64,000 bases of DNA from Venturia oleaginea (GCA_013176395.1 JABMLP010000005.1:868001-932000), one strand, 5' to 3'; positions 44,483-56,216 are shown, counted from the first letter of the stretch. Notes: generated by a model from the sequence alone, not told the origin. Program-made: numbers and translations.

Positions 44483-45318
44483 GACGATGGAGTGATGATG
44501 GATTCGATAGATGAAGATTGTGAGCTACTATGGTACTTATGTATACTTGGCCGCCACTAGAAGCTTCGTTTGTGAGTCTTCGATCTTCGATGACTCAAAT
44601 GTTGGGTTAAGGTCACGAGGAGTGGCGAAGCGCAGCCACATTCCAGTTTCCTAACTACTCCTTTGAATCTCTCTTCTCCGCTCGCACAAAGTACCGCAAC
44701 GGACGCTTCATAGGCTACTCTCAGCTTTCCGAACATATACATCAAGCCTGTACTTCCAGTGGCGCAGACCTCTCAAGCCTTGCCTTCTGCAGACGGGAAC
44801 CAAACGCGCCCGTTTCGAGTCTAAACAATGCAGAACGAGAATGGGCGCACGACTTAATGCTATCATCAGTCAGCATCATTCAATCACATGGCCTTAATCC
44901 TGTGCTAATTTTGGACGCCGCTCTTTGTCTCTCATGTCGAGAGTCAGCGGTTTGACTTCATGTCACCACAATCAGACACCTTCCACAGACCGCACGGAAT
45001 TCTCGTCAATTGCATGTCATGGAAAATCGAGATGGGCCGAAACGACTTGAAATCACAGAAGTTGATGAACCATGTCTAGATCTTCCTCGTCTTATCATGT
45101 TCCTTGCAAGCCATCATTCTTAATTAACATGTTAGGACAGTGTGTCGCGTACCGAATACAGTAGGTAGGACAAATGCAGCAATTTCCCGAACTCTGGCCT
45201 CAGAGGAACCCTTGCAACGAGCACAGACAACTTAACAATCTCGTCTGTGCGATTGGGCAGCTTGAGCTATGCGTCATCCGCTGCTCCCTTTCAACTCCAA
45301 GCCTTAGCCACCTTCAAC
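44483..45318. promoter_or_regulatory. divergent upstream region
   Basis: Between the small Arg-rich gene (minus) and the oxidoreductase gene (plus). No gene or known operator recognised. Confidence 0.35.
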
Positions 45319-47057
45319 ATGATCGCGCCAAAGCCGAGTCCAAATGCTCCTCGCATCGTGGTCATTGGGGCAGGGTCTCAAGGTAATGCCTATTCTGCGC
45401 CCATTGCAAAACTGGGCTATGGTACAATTGCCGCCGTCTGTGATCCCCTTGCCTCCAAACGCGAAACTTTCGGACGCCGTTACATATGGGGGCTTTCCAA
45501 GCCTTCTCGAACTCCCTTGGCCCACGAAGAATTTGAGTATTGGCAAGACTTCATCAAATATGAGGTACAAAGAAGGGAAAGGGTAAAGACTGGCGAGATT
45601 CAAGCTGGAGATGCCGAGTTCAAGGGAGTCGATACGGCTTTTGTTTGCGTTTTGGACGAAATGCACGTCCATGTCATCAAAGCATTGGCTCCTTTAGGGA
45701 TGCATATTATGTGCGAAAAACCTCTTGCTTCAAGGCTAAACGATTGTGTCAGCATTCTTAAAACTATGGAGAGAGAATGGGAGACCTTAGGAAAGAAGAC
45801 AATTTTTGGTATCGGGCATGTGCTGAGGTATAGTCCTCAGAATGTGCTCCTCAGGAAGCTAGTCCGAGAGGAAAAGGTTCTGGGCGATCTTTTGAGTGTT
45901 GAACATACAGAACCCATCGGGTGGTGGCATATGGCGCATAGCTTTGTGAGGTATGCAAAAGGATGCTTGTTTTCGAGTTTGCCTAAACTAATTGATATTG
46001 TAGGGGTAATTGGCGTCGGGAGGATACGACTGCACCATCTCTACTGGCCAAGTCCTGCCATGATATCGACTTCCTCATGTGGCTCATTGCCTCGCCGGCA
46101 TCACCACATACCGCTGACCCGCGAAGCGTCCACCTGCCCTCCTTTATCTCCTCCACCGGCAATCTCAATCAGTTCCGAAAAGCTCGCAAACCTCTTGCTG
46201 CTGGCTCTGCAACCAATTGCTTGTTATGTCCCATCGAAAGCTCTTGTCTTTACTCGGCCAAGAACATATACTTAGAGAACCTTGTTAACAAGCAGAATGT
46301 TCTCGATTGGCCAGTCGACGTGATCGTTCCGGAAATGGAGGATTTGTACCGCGACTCAGGCAAAGATGTCGCAGTGAAGAGACTCCTCACGGCACTGGAG
46401 GAAGACTACACATCCACCACGCCAAACATAAAAGATAGAGCCTGGTACGGTCGGTGTGTTTGGGAATGTGACAATGATGTTTGCGACGACCAAGTGGTCA
46501 CGATAACATGGGAGGATGATCCGCTTCCTCCCTCGGAGACAACAGATGGACACGCGATAGACGGTACAAACATTACGAAGCAGGAAAATGCGCCACTTCC
46601 AACCGAAGTCGGAAATCTCAACGGCAGAGCAGCTAAAACGGCAATCTTCCACATGATAGCCTCCACCGAAAAGATCTGTGAAAGACGAGGCAGAATCTAC
46701 GGCACCAAAGGCGAGTTAACATACGGCCTCGATTACATCTCCGTCAACGATTTCATGACTGGTAAGACTACAAAGTACGCTCCCCCAGCATCGACGGGTG
46801 GGCATGGAGGCGGTGATGGTGCTTTGGCCGAGAACTTTTGTAAGGCGGTGCAGGCTGTTAATGAGGGGGTTGATGCTGAGGAAGCGCAGAGACGGTATCT
46901 GGGTGTTACTCTTGAGGAGGTTGTAAGGAGTCATGTTGCTGTTTTTGCGGCGGAGAGGGCGAGGTTGGAGAGGAGGGTTGTTGATTGGGATGTGTTTTGG
47001 GAGGAGGAGGTTGTGGGGCATCTGGATAGGGATACTCACGAAGTTGATATGTTTTGA
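45319..47057 (+). CDS. Gfo/Idh/MocA-family oxidoreductase
   Basis: NAD(P)-dependent dehydrogenase of the sugar/inositol oxidoreductase superfamily; the substrate cannot be told. Two exons, 45319-45950 and 46004-47057, give 561 aa. The N-terminal Rossmann fold shows RIVVIGAGSQGNAYS, DTAFVCVLDEMHVHVIKALAPLG and the hallmark MCEKPLA, with the catalytic-region block SCHDIDFLMWLIAS after the splice. Longer than bacterial members because of a middle insert with two Cys clusters (CLLCPIESSC and CVWECDNDVC) that could bind a metal; this fungal subgroup commonly carries them. Start at 45319 because the frame upstream lacks an ATG. No targeting signal seen, so probably cytosolic. Confidence 0.88.
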
Positions 47058-48545
47058 GCGTTGAGTCCGTCGTTTGCGTGGTAGCTCGAATCTATCCGGT
47101 TAGGTTAGGTCTCTGTGGTTAAGAGGCTTCATCACTTTTATGTGCACGCGGTGTCTTCATTTCTGTGCACCCTTGAGCCACACATCAATCCTTTGAAAGA
47201 AATGGACGGCATCGAAGCCTATCCATTCCAGATCAATTGCGATAGGTTTCTGGCAAGTCTTCGGAAGTCGGGTTGCCGATCTTTTTTATCGATATCGATC
47301 ATCTCAACTTACAGATGATTAATTCCTGTTTCGCTACCATTCGAGTTGTGGCGATAATTGGATGGAGGCCAGCCACTATGGGGAGTGACGAAACGGAGAA
47401 AGATAAAGAAAAGTGTGAAATTCCATAGGATGGAATTTGCATGTAGTGTCGTGAGGTTTCTGTGAATTGGGAACGGGGTTTGTAAGGAATGTTGTTGATG
47501 AGATTTGCGTTGCGCGTTTGGTGTTTGTGGAAAACCTCGTTGCTTTGGGGCTTGGAGAGATTTATGAGTTAGAATTTTTTAACTTCTTTTTAAAAAAAGT
47601 GCTGTGTTGGGCGTGAGGAGTTACATGTAGGATAGGCTTCCCTTACTTGCCTTGTTGCTTTGAGATTTTGCGGTTTTAAGTGGGAATATGAATGTGGATA
47701 TGAATGTGGAGGGATCTATTATGTATGGAGGCCAAATCGAAGGTATATGACGGGGAAACTGAGTGCTATGTCTCGAGTCATTAAAGCGTGTAAGAGTTAG
47801 TAGATTAGTTATACCTGTAGGATAAACATGTAGAAGACTTTTCTTGCCACGATTCTGAATGCAGGAAATGGTGTTAGAGTTACTTTGGATATGGTGTGAG
47901 TTTCGTCTCGTATCTGATTTCCCCTTCGAAGTCACACGCCTCAATTAAAAAATATGATACGGGGCCAGAAGTGGTAGACCATAGCAAGACTTTCAGAGTT
48001 TGTATTGTAATAGTCAGCAACCTATCCTACTCGAAATAAAGACCGTGAATGCTAATCGAGCTGAATTCGATACTTGGGGATCATGGAGCGCAAAGTGAAC
48101 TAGGATGAGTTTGAAAATTTCAAGGAGAAGGAATATATATCATTTAAGTAGGCAGTAAAAGAGCAGGACACAATTCAGTAGCTTAGTATTAAAGCCGTAA
48201 AAGAAAAGGATACTACTATAAGCCCTATATAGCCTCCTAATATAACCGTTGAAACAGTACACTTTATAGAGATAATAACCCTTAACCTCTCGACAAATCC
48301 AGCATCTCTTTCTGCAACTGTGCCAATTCGCATGTTGCCGGTGCTTGAGCTCGCCGCACCGTAAGCACACCTGTTCCCATTCTTCGTTTTTTTGTAATCG
48401 TTCTTCTGGCCATCTCGGCGGAATCGGGATATATTCTTGAATCAGACCGTGTGCTAGGACCGATTTCGTCGCTTTCTGGAACGTAAAAGAAACAGTATAT
48501 ACCTTTCGGGATCAAGGAGCGTGGTTCTGCTTTAGACTCCTAAAA
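47058..48545. other. intergenic, nothing firmly recognised
   Basis: No supported gene. Around 48270-48400 the minus strand reads a Cys/His-rich stretch (CLRCGELKHRQHANWHSC) that looks like a zinc-knuckle remnant but is not in a convincing gene. Confidence 0.35.
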
Positions 48546-49243
48546 TCACCTGAAACCCATTGTCCAGTGTAGGAACGGATTTACAGGTGCATTCGAGGGT
48601 TGTTGAGGTTGACATTGTTGAGTATATGAGGCGGAGGCTGTGTTCCAGGCGTAGTCTTCTGGAGAATGCATCTCGGTATACGACCGATGGCGAGCCACTC
48701 CGCTGAATTCCAATTGTAAATCCCATTCTATCGCGGGAATGATCATCCTCCAAAGAAAACAAGGCTAACCATCGAGGAATGTATGAACCATACACCCAAC
48801 TCTTTATCAACCAGCAAATAGGCAATCTCACCGTTGGGTAATTCGTAATTCTTTTGCTTTAGGCTTTGCCTACTGATTTCATGTACTCGCATGTCTGGGT
48901 TGGATCCAGCGCAATGAATGGCGCCATCCTGGGTCTCATGAACATAGATAAGGATGCTTTCATGGGGTTGGATACGGGAGTGCTCCATATGCTTCTGGAT
49001 TAATTCTGGGGTAAGTTTCTTGCACAGTTGCCATAGGCTAACGGCATTATTGCTGTTGTCGAAGATGCGAGATCTGAAGCCGTGATTGTCGTCGAACGGG
49101 ATGTATGAACCTGGGTGGGTAGCTCGATAAAATTTGGGCGCGAAAGCCTCTTGCTCTTCCAAGTATCGTTTGAAAGGGTTGACTGACGGGGCCGTAACGA
49201 GAGCGTGGGGTTGGAGAGCGGAGAAAACAGGTTTGCAGAGCTT
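48546..49243 (-). CDS. unrecognised protein, 5' end undefined
   Basis: Coding-like sequence on the minus strand in at least two exons, 49243-48796 and 48727-48546, giving 209 aa; the first exon of the gene is not found. The left border is an acceptor (TTATTTAG/AAG) because the frame upstream carries stops. The donor TTGG/GTGTAT and acceptor GCGATAG/AATGG join in phase. Conserved-looking parts are KFYRATHPGSYIPF, GFRSRIF, LWQLCKKLTPELIQKHME and EWDLQLEFSGVARHRSY. The FYR...GFRS layout recalls fungal DUF7587-type proteins, a weak guess. No signal peptide visible in the part seen. A possible first exon lies near 49405-49360 but could not be fixed. Confidence 0.45.
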
Positions 49244-49739
49244 CTAAATAAGTTATGCACTCTTGTAGCGTGAAATCCTTCGTCGCTTGCTTTCCTTCGG
49301 TTTTTGGTTTTGATACGTGGCCCAATCATCATTCATGGACTTCTCATGACAAGGCTGTGCAGCGCACACTGTCTTAAAGTGGAGGTAGTGCAACCGACTT
49401 TGCATATGGAGAATCAACCAAAGCTTTCTTCATCTTTTGCTAGACAAGCTGCAAGATTTACCCCCCGTTGAGAATATTTGTAGTGGCTTTCAAACGATGG
49501 AGAATAGATGCGTGCACCCGAAAAGTCGTCCCCGTTCGCAAATATCTAGAGATTTGGCTTGAACAAGTCACTTCTTCCAGTTCGATTCATGCTTCTTTTC
49601 GTCTTATCGACCAATGGCACCGGGTCGGTGCGGTCGTCGAAGAGACCAACCTCGAATTCATCGTAGATAAAGCTATCTGAATCACTCGAACAATCAGATG
49701 AACGAAGAATTACCACAGACCTCATGAAGAAGGAGCCCA

Positions 49740-50371
49740 TCAAGCAAGATACCAAGTCTTTGAACATAAGTAAGGCATCCCCGACCACCCACGTTCCAAA
49801 CGTATAGCAGCTTCCTTTGCGTACAACATCTGGTCGTGCCCAGGTTTAGCCCAAAGAGCAGCATACTTTGGAACTGCCTGGGCGCCCGTGTCTAAACTCC
49901 ATTTTTGGAACCACAGATCAAGTTTTCGATCGGGAATTTGTAAAGCAGAGACGCTGAGAACACCGTAGTTTTGCATAGCAAAGTTGAAAGGGTACTCTTG
50001 TCGGTGGTAGGTGGTAGCTTCAATCGTGAGAAACACAGCACTGCCCGGGGCCCAATTATTATATTCCTCCGCGCTTGCTTCTATCTCGTTGGGATAGTCA
50101 TGCCACTTATTGCTAGCTTGGTCGAATACATAGCGATCCCAGTTGCAGAAATTGATCTTTAAAATTCTGTTTAGTATAAGTTATCAGGGTGAAGAGCAGT
50201 ACGTGCTTCTCTGAGAAATCATGCTATTAGATGAAGTCCGAAGTTACCTACTATATCTGACCAAACAGCACCAGTTGTCCCGTCCCACAATGCCTCAGTA
50301 GGATCGAATTGAATGCTCCTACCAATCGCTTTGAAATGTTCTGCGGAGGTTAGAACAATCTCTGACTGCAT
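49740..50371 (-). CDS. unrecognised two-exon protein
   Basis: Predicted 178-aa protein, exons 50371-50252 and 50156-49740 (minus). The 95-nt intron has donor ATA/GTAGGT, a perfect TACTAAC branch site and acceptor TTAAAG, and joins two long open frames in phase. A stop codon precedes the ATG in frame. Composition is that of a folded cytosolic protein rich in Trp, Tyr and Phe (EALWDGTTGAVWSD, FCNWDRYVFDQASNKWHDYP, LDLWFQKWSLDTG). No signal peptide, membrane segment or known motif. It lies 580 bases downstream of the carboxylesterase gene on the same strand. Confidence 0.55.
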
Positions 50372-50950
50372 CAAGATGAACAAGTTTTACGTCTTGCGAA
50401 TCACATCTCGTCGCACACGGCTGTCACGTCGGAGTGATCAAAGTATCCTTTGTGTACTCTGCTTCTAGACAGTCTAGACCCAGCTGTCAATTGGTTTCGA
50501 TCACAAGGTCTGCCTCATGCAAGCCAAGCGGCCAGATTGGGTCTTTCGCTTCTCAGTTTCCCAGCTCTTATTTGTTGCAGTTCGAAAGAGCCGGACTGAT
50601 ATCGATCTGTCGGCAGGAATTACTCCCTTCCAGCTGAGTGTGTACTCAATGAGGTGAGAGGAAGGAGAAGAAGGCTCCCCGAACTTCGTTGATGCCATCC
50701 GGAGCTCTGTCATCTGACAATTTTGCCCGTCTTGCGAGGATTCTCGCCTCATAATTTGCATCCTTGTAACAGAATCCTCCTAACTTTGTTGCTGAATCTT
50801 CCCTGGATAGCGCAGCTTGAAGGCACAAACTATTATCGTAGAGGAAAGAGCTTCGGAAACAGGATGGCTGGGAATTGATAAGAATATCACATAGTCCAAT
50901 GTGTCCCACGATACTTCTGCAGATACTCTGGTTACCTGGCCAAAATTCCA
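50372..50950. other. intergenic between co-directional genes
   Basis: End of the carboxylesterase gene and upstream region of the 178-aa gene. No supported feature. Confidence 0.35.
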
Positions 50951-52725
50951 TTAGATTAATGCTTTGTTATGTAAAAAGAAGTTGCCCAATTGGGGGAGCG
51001 GCGGAAGGTTGTTATTGATAAGCCCACATTGACCATCATATTTTGCACCAGGAGCAAAAGTAGCGCCAGGACCGTTATGCTCCGCCAAAAGTACGAGCGA
51101 ATTCTCTGCATCCACGATTAGCAAATGTCCAGCCATTATTGAAGATTACTGTACCTTTCTCATTATACAGAGGCCACCCGAGCTCCGACAACCCAGTCTC
51201 AGGGTCCTTCGCAAAGGCTGCCCAGGCAGTATTCATGAGCCCAGAAACCTTCAACTGATCATCAGTCACCTTAACCTTCGACTGCTGAAGTATGATAGTG
51301 CCAAAGACGTGAGGGATCTCGCTCCCATGCCATGCGCCCGCATCGTCAGCTATACGTTGATTTGGAAAGACACCCATCCATCGATATCTCCAAGCTTTGA
51401 CGCCCTTGTCCATGCGACGTTGTGCTTGGGTTTTGGCAGAGCACATGTAGCTCAGATTGCCGATCAAGAGGGTGCGATTGGAATATGGCTTCCCTTGGAT
51501 TTTGGCGATAGTAGCTTGAAGACCATACTCGTTGTCGTTGTTGCCGATGAGCAGTGGCTTTTGAACAAAGCGCCCAGCAGCAGCTCGCTTGTCATAATCG
51601 CTGAAGACGACTTTCTCGTCTATGACTGGATAAAAGCGTCGAATGATGTCGGGTTTGCTTGGTCCAGATTTTGAAGCCTGGAGGATGTCTTGGAATGGTT
51701 TTGTCCTCATGCATGCAACAGTCTCATTCCCTCTGTCAACCTCACCACAGCCAAGACGCTCGCTGAGAGAATACCAAGCTTGAGGATTCCATTTGTTACC
51801 TGCTGTCAACGGGGCGGAACCAGACTCGCATATAAAGCCGTTCACGATTGGGTCTTTGGCGTCGGCCCAGGCGTAAGCATAGATGTCAATTGCACGAGAT
51901 CCTGCTGATTGGCCGAACAGTGTGATTCTATTTGCGTCACCACCGAATGCCTCAGCGTTAGCCTTGACCCACTCGACCGCAGCACGTTGGTCCAAAATTC
52001 CGGGGTTCAGAGACTCGAGGCCCGGAGCAGATGGGAAGCCAAAGATGTTGAGGCGATAGTTGAAAGACACAACAACAACATCCTGCTTTTCTGCAAAGAT
52101 GGATCCATCGTGTGAAGGATTATTGGAGGAGCCGCTGCTGAAGCCACCTCCATAGATCCATACCTGAAAATTACATCAGAGAAGATCATGTACTGTACTA
52201 GCCAAACACTTACTAGGACAGCTTTTTTCGTTTCGCCAACTTGCGGTTTGGTCCACTGAATTGATCAGCATCATCAAATAGATTTGAAGTGGCATAAAAA
52301 CTTACAATGTTCACTGTCAAGCAGTCTTCACTTTGCACATGTCCGGTCTGGGTTAAAGCTGATTGAATAGCATCGGCTAGAAGACTGGTGGTGTTTTTAA
52401 GCGTGTTCGACACTGCTGGACAGTCAGGGCCAAACTTGTTTGCAGCCAAGGTCACGTTGCTCTTCGGAAACGGCTGTGGCGGCCTCCATCGTAGATCGCC
52501 AATTGGAGCGGCAGCATAAGGAATGCCCAAGTACGCTGAAACTTCTCGATGAATGGATGCAGGTGTTCCTTTGACCTAAGTTGTGTCAGCAAGCTACTGA
52601 GCCACTAGAACTCCCAAATGGTTTCATACCCGACCGCTCGTGGTATCAACTTCCTGTCCCACTGTCCATGCTGCTGCTAGGCGGACAACAGCGGCAATTG
52701 CCGGTAACGTAACGAGGTTTAACAT
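50951..52725 (-). CDS. secreted type-B carboxylesterase/lipase
   Basis: Alpha/beta-hydrolase of the carboxylesterase type-B family, expected to cleave carboxylic esters outside the cell. Five exons on the minus strand (52725-52630, 52575-52306, 52255-52214, 52163-51155, 51105-50951) give 523 aa. It has a signal peptide (residues 1 to about 20), GIPYAAAPIGDLRWRPPQP, EDCLTVNIW, the oxyanion-hole block VWIYGGGFSSGS, the nucleophile Ser in FGQSAGS (residue 222), an acidic residue in GNNDNEYG and the His in HGSEIPHVFG, so the catalytic set is complete. The short third exon (42 nt) and the last intron (49 nt, TTTGCTAATC branch region) are needed to keep the frame. The C-terminus after the last splice shows FAPGAKYDGQCG, the usual family ending. 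Confidence 0.92.
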
Positions 52726-53415
52726 TGCAGGGAACGCTGGCCTCAAGTGCCAGGAAAGCCGATGATTACATGCACATGCACGTATCTACACAGCACGATT
52801 ATCATCCTTTTGGTTTCCCTTATGTTTTGCCGGATCTCTCATCCCTTATCTAGTTTTCGGTGGTCTGGGGCGATTCGGAGCCTCTCGTTTAGATCGTTTA
52901 GACTGGCACAGACGCTGTTTGTCGCTGGTGGTTAGAATACAAAGATTGTCCACGATACGAAATCATTAAAAAAGCTGGAACCCGATGAGGGATTCTCAGA
53001 TGTTGCGGAAATGCGGATATAGGACGTATCGAGGCCAAATTGCGACTAGCGGTATGATTTGCCTAGGTATCAACAGCTATTAATTTGTGTTTTAATATAG
53101 TAATAGAACCTGAAACTTGCTTAACAGGACGGCGATTCCTGGGTCCGCGATGCGAGATCTTAGCGAAAAGTATTCGTAGTCCAATTAGCTGACCGTTGGC
53201 CGTTGCCGTGCTGCAACAGTGAAGTTACGACATTTCTCCCAGCGACATTTTACTAAGTTAGTTTCCGCACAGTTTCTTAAGAATTCTATGAGCATAGGCA
53301 GATTTTAGTAGACTGGACAAAAATGTACGTGGGATTTTTCGCTATCGAAATCAGGTTGGGTGTGGTGTATTGCAGCATTCCGGCTTTGATGAACATGAAT
53401 TCGTGGTGTAGTCTG
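52726..53415. other. intergenic, nothing recognised
   Basis: Upstream region of the carboxylesterase gene and downstream region of the PrpD-type gene. AT-rich from about 53040 to 53120. No supported feature. Confidence 0.35.
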
Positions 53416-54942
53416 TTACCTGGCGATGAGTTGAAGCAGATCCTTGATCGAGGTTAGTTGCTCGATATTGTTAACCATGTCAACCACCTTTTTTGCTCGT
53501 CGTGCTCCAAGTTGTGGTGTCATTAACTCCAGGGCCTTCTCGTCTACCTCTTCTTTTGTCATGGGATGAGACGGATAACCTTTGACGAATGGAACGAAAA
53601 TGTCATGTCTTTGCCCGCCTCTTTCCTCGACAGTCACTCTGGCACTCTCTGTGCGTGGCTTTCCTGGTGCTGCCTCCTGGCTTTGGTCTTCGATTACATC
53701 AACCTTTGACATCATCTCTTGTACCACTTTGTCTCCAAGCATTCTTTCCCGAGACTGGGCAGATATGAAATCAAGGCGTCCATCGAGCAGAATAGTCGCC
53801 AGAAGATATTTCAGGTTCAAAGCGGGCATGTTCGCGTTTCGGAAAGCATCAGCAGCTCCGGGCATTGCAACGGTTATCTTGGTCACTTGGTTGGTTGTGA
53901 TGTTTGGCAACAGCGTAAGCAGGCCATGAACTGCAGGTTGAGCGGGTCCTCCGACAGGATACTTCTTGAAACCAGTTTGTGCCATCTCAGTCATATTGCC
54001 GACGTTCAAGAGCTCAGTGAGCGCTTCATCGCCACCCGTGAAAATCTTCGATCGCATCCATCCTTTGGGGTCGTCCAGGTTGTTTCTGACACCTCGAAAT
54101 CCAGCTTCGGCCATCAATGCAGCGCTCAATCCAGCTTTGGCCCCCATCCCAGCAAACACGAATGTTTTCTCGATATGCTCGGCATCCAAAAGCCATTGCC
54201 ATGAGCCCGAGGCTTGCTGTGAGCAATAAGAAAGCAGGTGAGATATTTTCTCTGTGTTAAGTCCTAACATGGATGCAGCTGCAGCTGCAGATCCAAATGT
54301 CGGGCCCACACCATGATTGGCAATACCAGCCTTTTGAAGGTTCTTGATCCCCAGTGCTTTCGGCACTCTGCTCGCGATTTCATAGCCAACAATAACTGCG
54401 CGCAGCATAGTCTCTCCGCTCAGTCCTCTCGTCTCAGCGACGGCCAAAGAGACTGATACGATAGCCGGGCCTGGTTGTACGAAGGCGGAAGGGATGAAGT
54501 CGTTGATTTCTGCTCCGTGTCCAGCCATTGCTCCAGCAAATGCAGCATCAATGATCGATGCTTGCTCATGACTTCCAGCAATAGTAGCAGCAGATCGCCC
54601 TGGTCCACCACTCAATGAAAGCGAATAGTTTCTTGCCAACATTGGAGCCTCAAGATCTTTGCAAGCTACAATAGATGCGATTGTGTCTAGAACATGACTG
54701 CGAGCAAGTGTTCTTACATCTTTTGGAATGGCCACTTTTGCGCTATCATAAATGCTCTTGCTCAACGTTGAAGTGATGAGGGCCGAAGTAGGTAAATTAC
54801 CGCCTTCGGGCAGAACCATTCGTTTCCCAATCATGCTTTCCTGAGGAGTTTTGAAGCCGCCGATCGTCATCTGCAGATCGGATAGCTCCTGTCCAAGGAC
54901 CAGAAAAGAGAGGGTAGAAAAGTGTAGGCCCCGAGACCACAT
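53416..54942 (-). CDS. MmgE/PrpD-family protein
   Basis: Single-exon 508-aa protein of the MmgE/PrpD superfamily, which includes 2-methylcitrate dehydratase and cis-aconitate decarboxylase. Family blocks: ARSHVLDTIASIVAC, HGAEINDFIPSAFVQPGPAIV, VGYEIASRVPKAL, GIANHGVGPTFGSAAAAASMLGL and KKYPVGGPAQPAVHGLL. The His/Asp-rich loop near residues 140-150 and the KYPVGG loop form the presumed active site. The ATG at 54942 gives a hydrophobic N-terminus (LHFSTLSFLVLG) not usual for the family, which might be a targeting signal or over-extension; ATGs further in are possible. Divergent to the cutinase gene. Substrate not determinable. Confidence 0.88.
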   Translation of the reverse strand: MWSRGLHFSTLSFLVLGQELSDLQMTIGGFKTPQESMIGKRMVLPEGGNLPTSALITSTLSKSIYDSAKVAIPKDVRTLARSHVLDTIASIVACKDLEAPMLARNYSLSLSGGPGRSAATIAGSHEQASIIDAAFAGAMAGHGAEINDFIPSAFVQPGPAIVSVSLAVAETRGLSGETMLRAVIVGYEIASRVPKALGIKNLQKAGIANHGVGPTFGSAAAAASMLGLNTEKISHLLSYCSQQASGSWQWLLDAEHIEKTFVFAGMGAKAGLSAALMAEAGFRGVRNNLDDPKGWMRSKIFTGGDEALTELLNVGNMTEMAQTGFKKYPVGGPAQPAVHGLLTLLPNITTNQVTKITVAMPGAADAFRNANMPALNLKYLLATILLDGRLDFISAQSRERMLGDKVVQEMMSKVDVIEDQSQEAAPGKPRTESARVTVEERGGQRHDIFVPFVKGYPSHPMTKEEVDEKALELMTPQLGARRAKKVVDMVNNIEQLTSIKDLLQLIAR

Positions 54943-55333
54943 ATTTAGATTTTGATGTCGCTGTCGAGGATTGGAGCATTAGTCTAGTCCTCTTCGAGAA
55001 GTTTGCATGGATTTTTCAAGATGCATGGCTCGGTAATAACGTGTGCATGCTCGTTTGAAAAATTCGTGACGCAGATATAGGAGGTTGCCCTCGACGAAAT
55101 TAGCTACGGAACTGAGTAGCGTGTATGGGCCGAGCCTTCACCCAATGAAATACACCTACCTGGACAGCGATTTTCCATCAAGCTCCTCCTCATCTGTTCG
55201 CTTGCAGACCAATTAGCAGCCTCATCGGCATTTTGTAACACCGACCAGGTTCCTGAACTTTAGATAATACTACCATGCTCTCGTCTTGTCGTTGCGAGAA
55301 CTGAAGAAAAGTCCGACTCCTGTTTTTACGACC
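54943..55333. promoter_or_regulatory. bidirectional promoter region, PrpD-type / cutinase
   Basis: 391 bases between two divergent start codons, so both promoters must lie here or overlap the genes. No operator of known type recognised. Confidence 0.45.
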
Positions 55334-56216
55334 ATGAAACTGCAATACGTACCTGTAATGCTCGCAGCAATCGCGGTCGCGCTACCTTCACCACAAGGTA
55401 CAGAAGTCCGGCCAAATCCATTAACGTCCCCATTTCATGGAAAAGAAGCCGTTCCGTTTGGTCCTAAGCCAGTTGGGTGTTCGGAATTCGAAATACTCGT
55501 TGGTAAGTTCTGCAATCTTGCTGTTCGAAATGAGCGCTGATGTCTGTGTCGCTCGTGGTACAAGCGAGCCAGGTCCATTCGGGGTTATTGTGGGAGATGC
55601 TCTGGTAAAGAACGTGGTGGCTGCAATTCCAAGCGCAAGGGGCTACGCAGTTCAGGTATTCTAGTCCATGCCAAACCCCAAGACTAGTGGTATCTGACAT
55701 ATCTCGAAGTACCCAGCAGTACTGTCCGAGGAATCTGTCCGTGCCGGGGCGGCAGACGTCGTTGCTAGACTCGCAGAGCAAATTGCTCAATGTCCGACTC
55801 AGAGGTTCGCTTTGGTTGGATACTCTCAGGGTGCGCGAGTGATGAGAGCGGCAAGTGTGAAAGTCGACAAGGCCATTTACCCCAAGATTGCTGCTATGGT
55901 TATGTTTGGGGATCGAGGGATGCGAGAACTGAATATCACGCAATTCCCTTTGGAATTGCAGGCGAAACTCTTCGAGAACTGTGCTCCCAAAGATCCAGTA
56001 AGCTCTCAATCGAAGTGCACCTCATATGTAAATGCCCGACTAAAAGAAGTACAGGGCTGTAGTGGGGATGGCACCGACGCGAAACCACATCTGACTTATA
56101 ACAAGGCGGGGACAATGTACCAAGAGGATTCAGCCAAGTTCATCGTAGCAGCATTCCAGGGAGCACCGTTGCCTGCGAAACCTGTGGTAACAGAAGTGAT
56201 GAAGCCAATCAGATAG
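55334..56216 (+). CDS. cutinase-family serine esterase, secreted
   Basis: Extracellular esterase of the cutinase/acetylxylan-esterase family. Exons 55334-55502, 55549-55655, 55710-55997 and 56055-56216 give 241 aa. Signal peptide (residues 1 to about 16), then GCSEFEILV joined to ARGTSEPGPFGVIVGD (oxyanion hole), nucleophile Ser in LVGYSQGARV (residue 131), Asp 187 (PKDP) and His 200 (KPHLTY) in the usual order. Intron 1 has a perfect GTAAGT donor, but the only in-phase place that keeps the family motif ends in TG, not AG (55547-55548). Intron 3 (57 nt, GTAAGC...GTACAG) is a multiple of three; splicing it restores the normal spacing from Asp to His. Divergent to the PrpD-type gene. Confidence 0.85.

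Noticed and set aside
45174..45386. 70-codon frame overlapping the start of the oxidoreductase gene
   Set aside because: Different frame, no motif; the oxidoreductase frame from 45319 explains the region.
48140..48515. Zinc-knuckle-like Cys/His stretch on the minus strand
   Set aside because: The frame is short, ends in hydrophobic AT-rich translation, and has no core motif of a retroelement or known gene.
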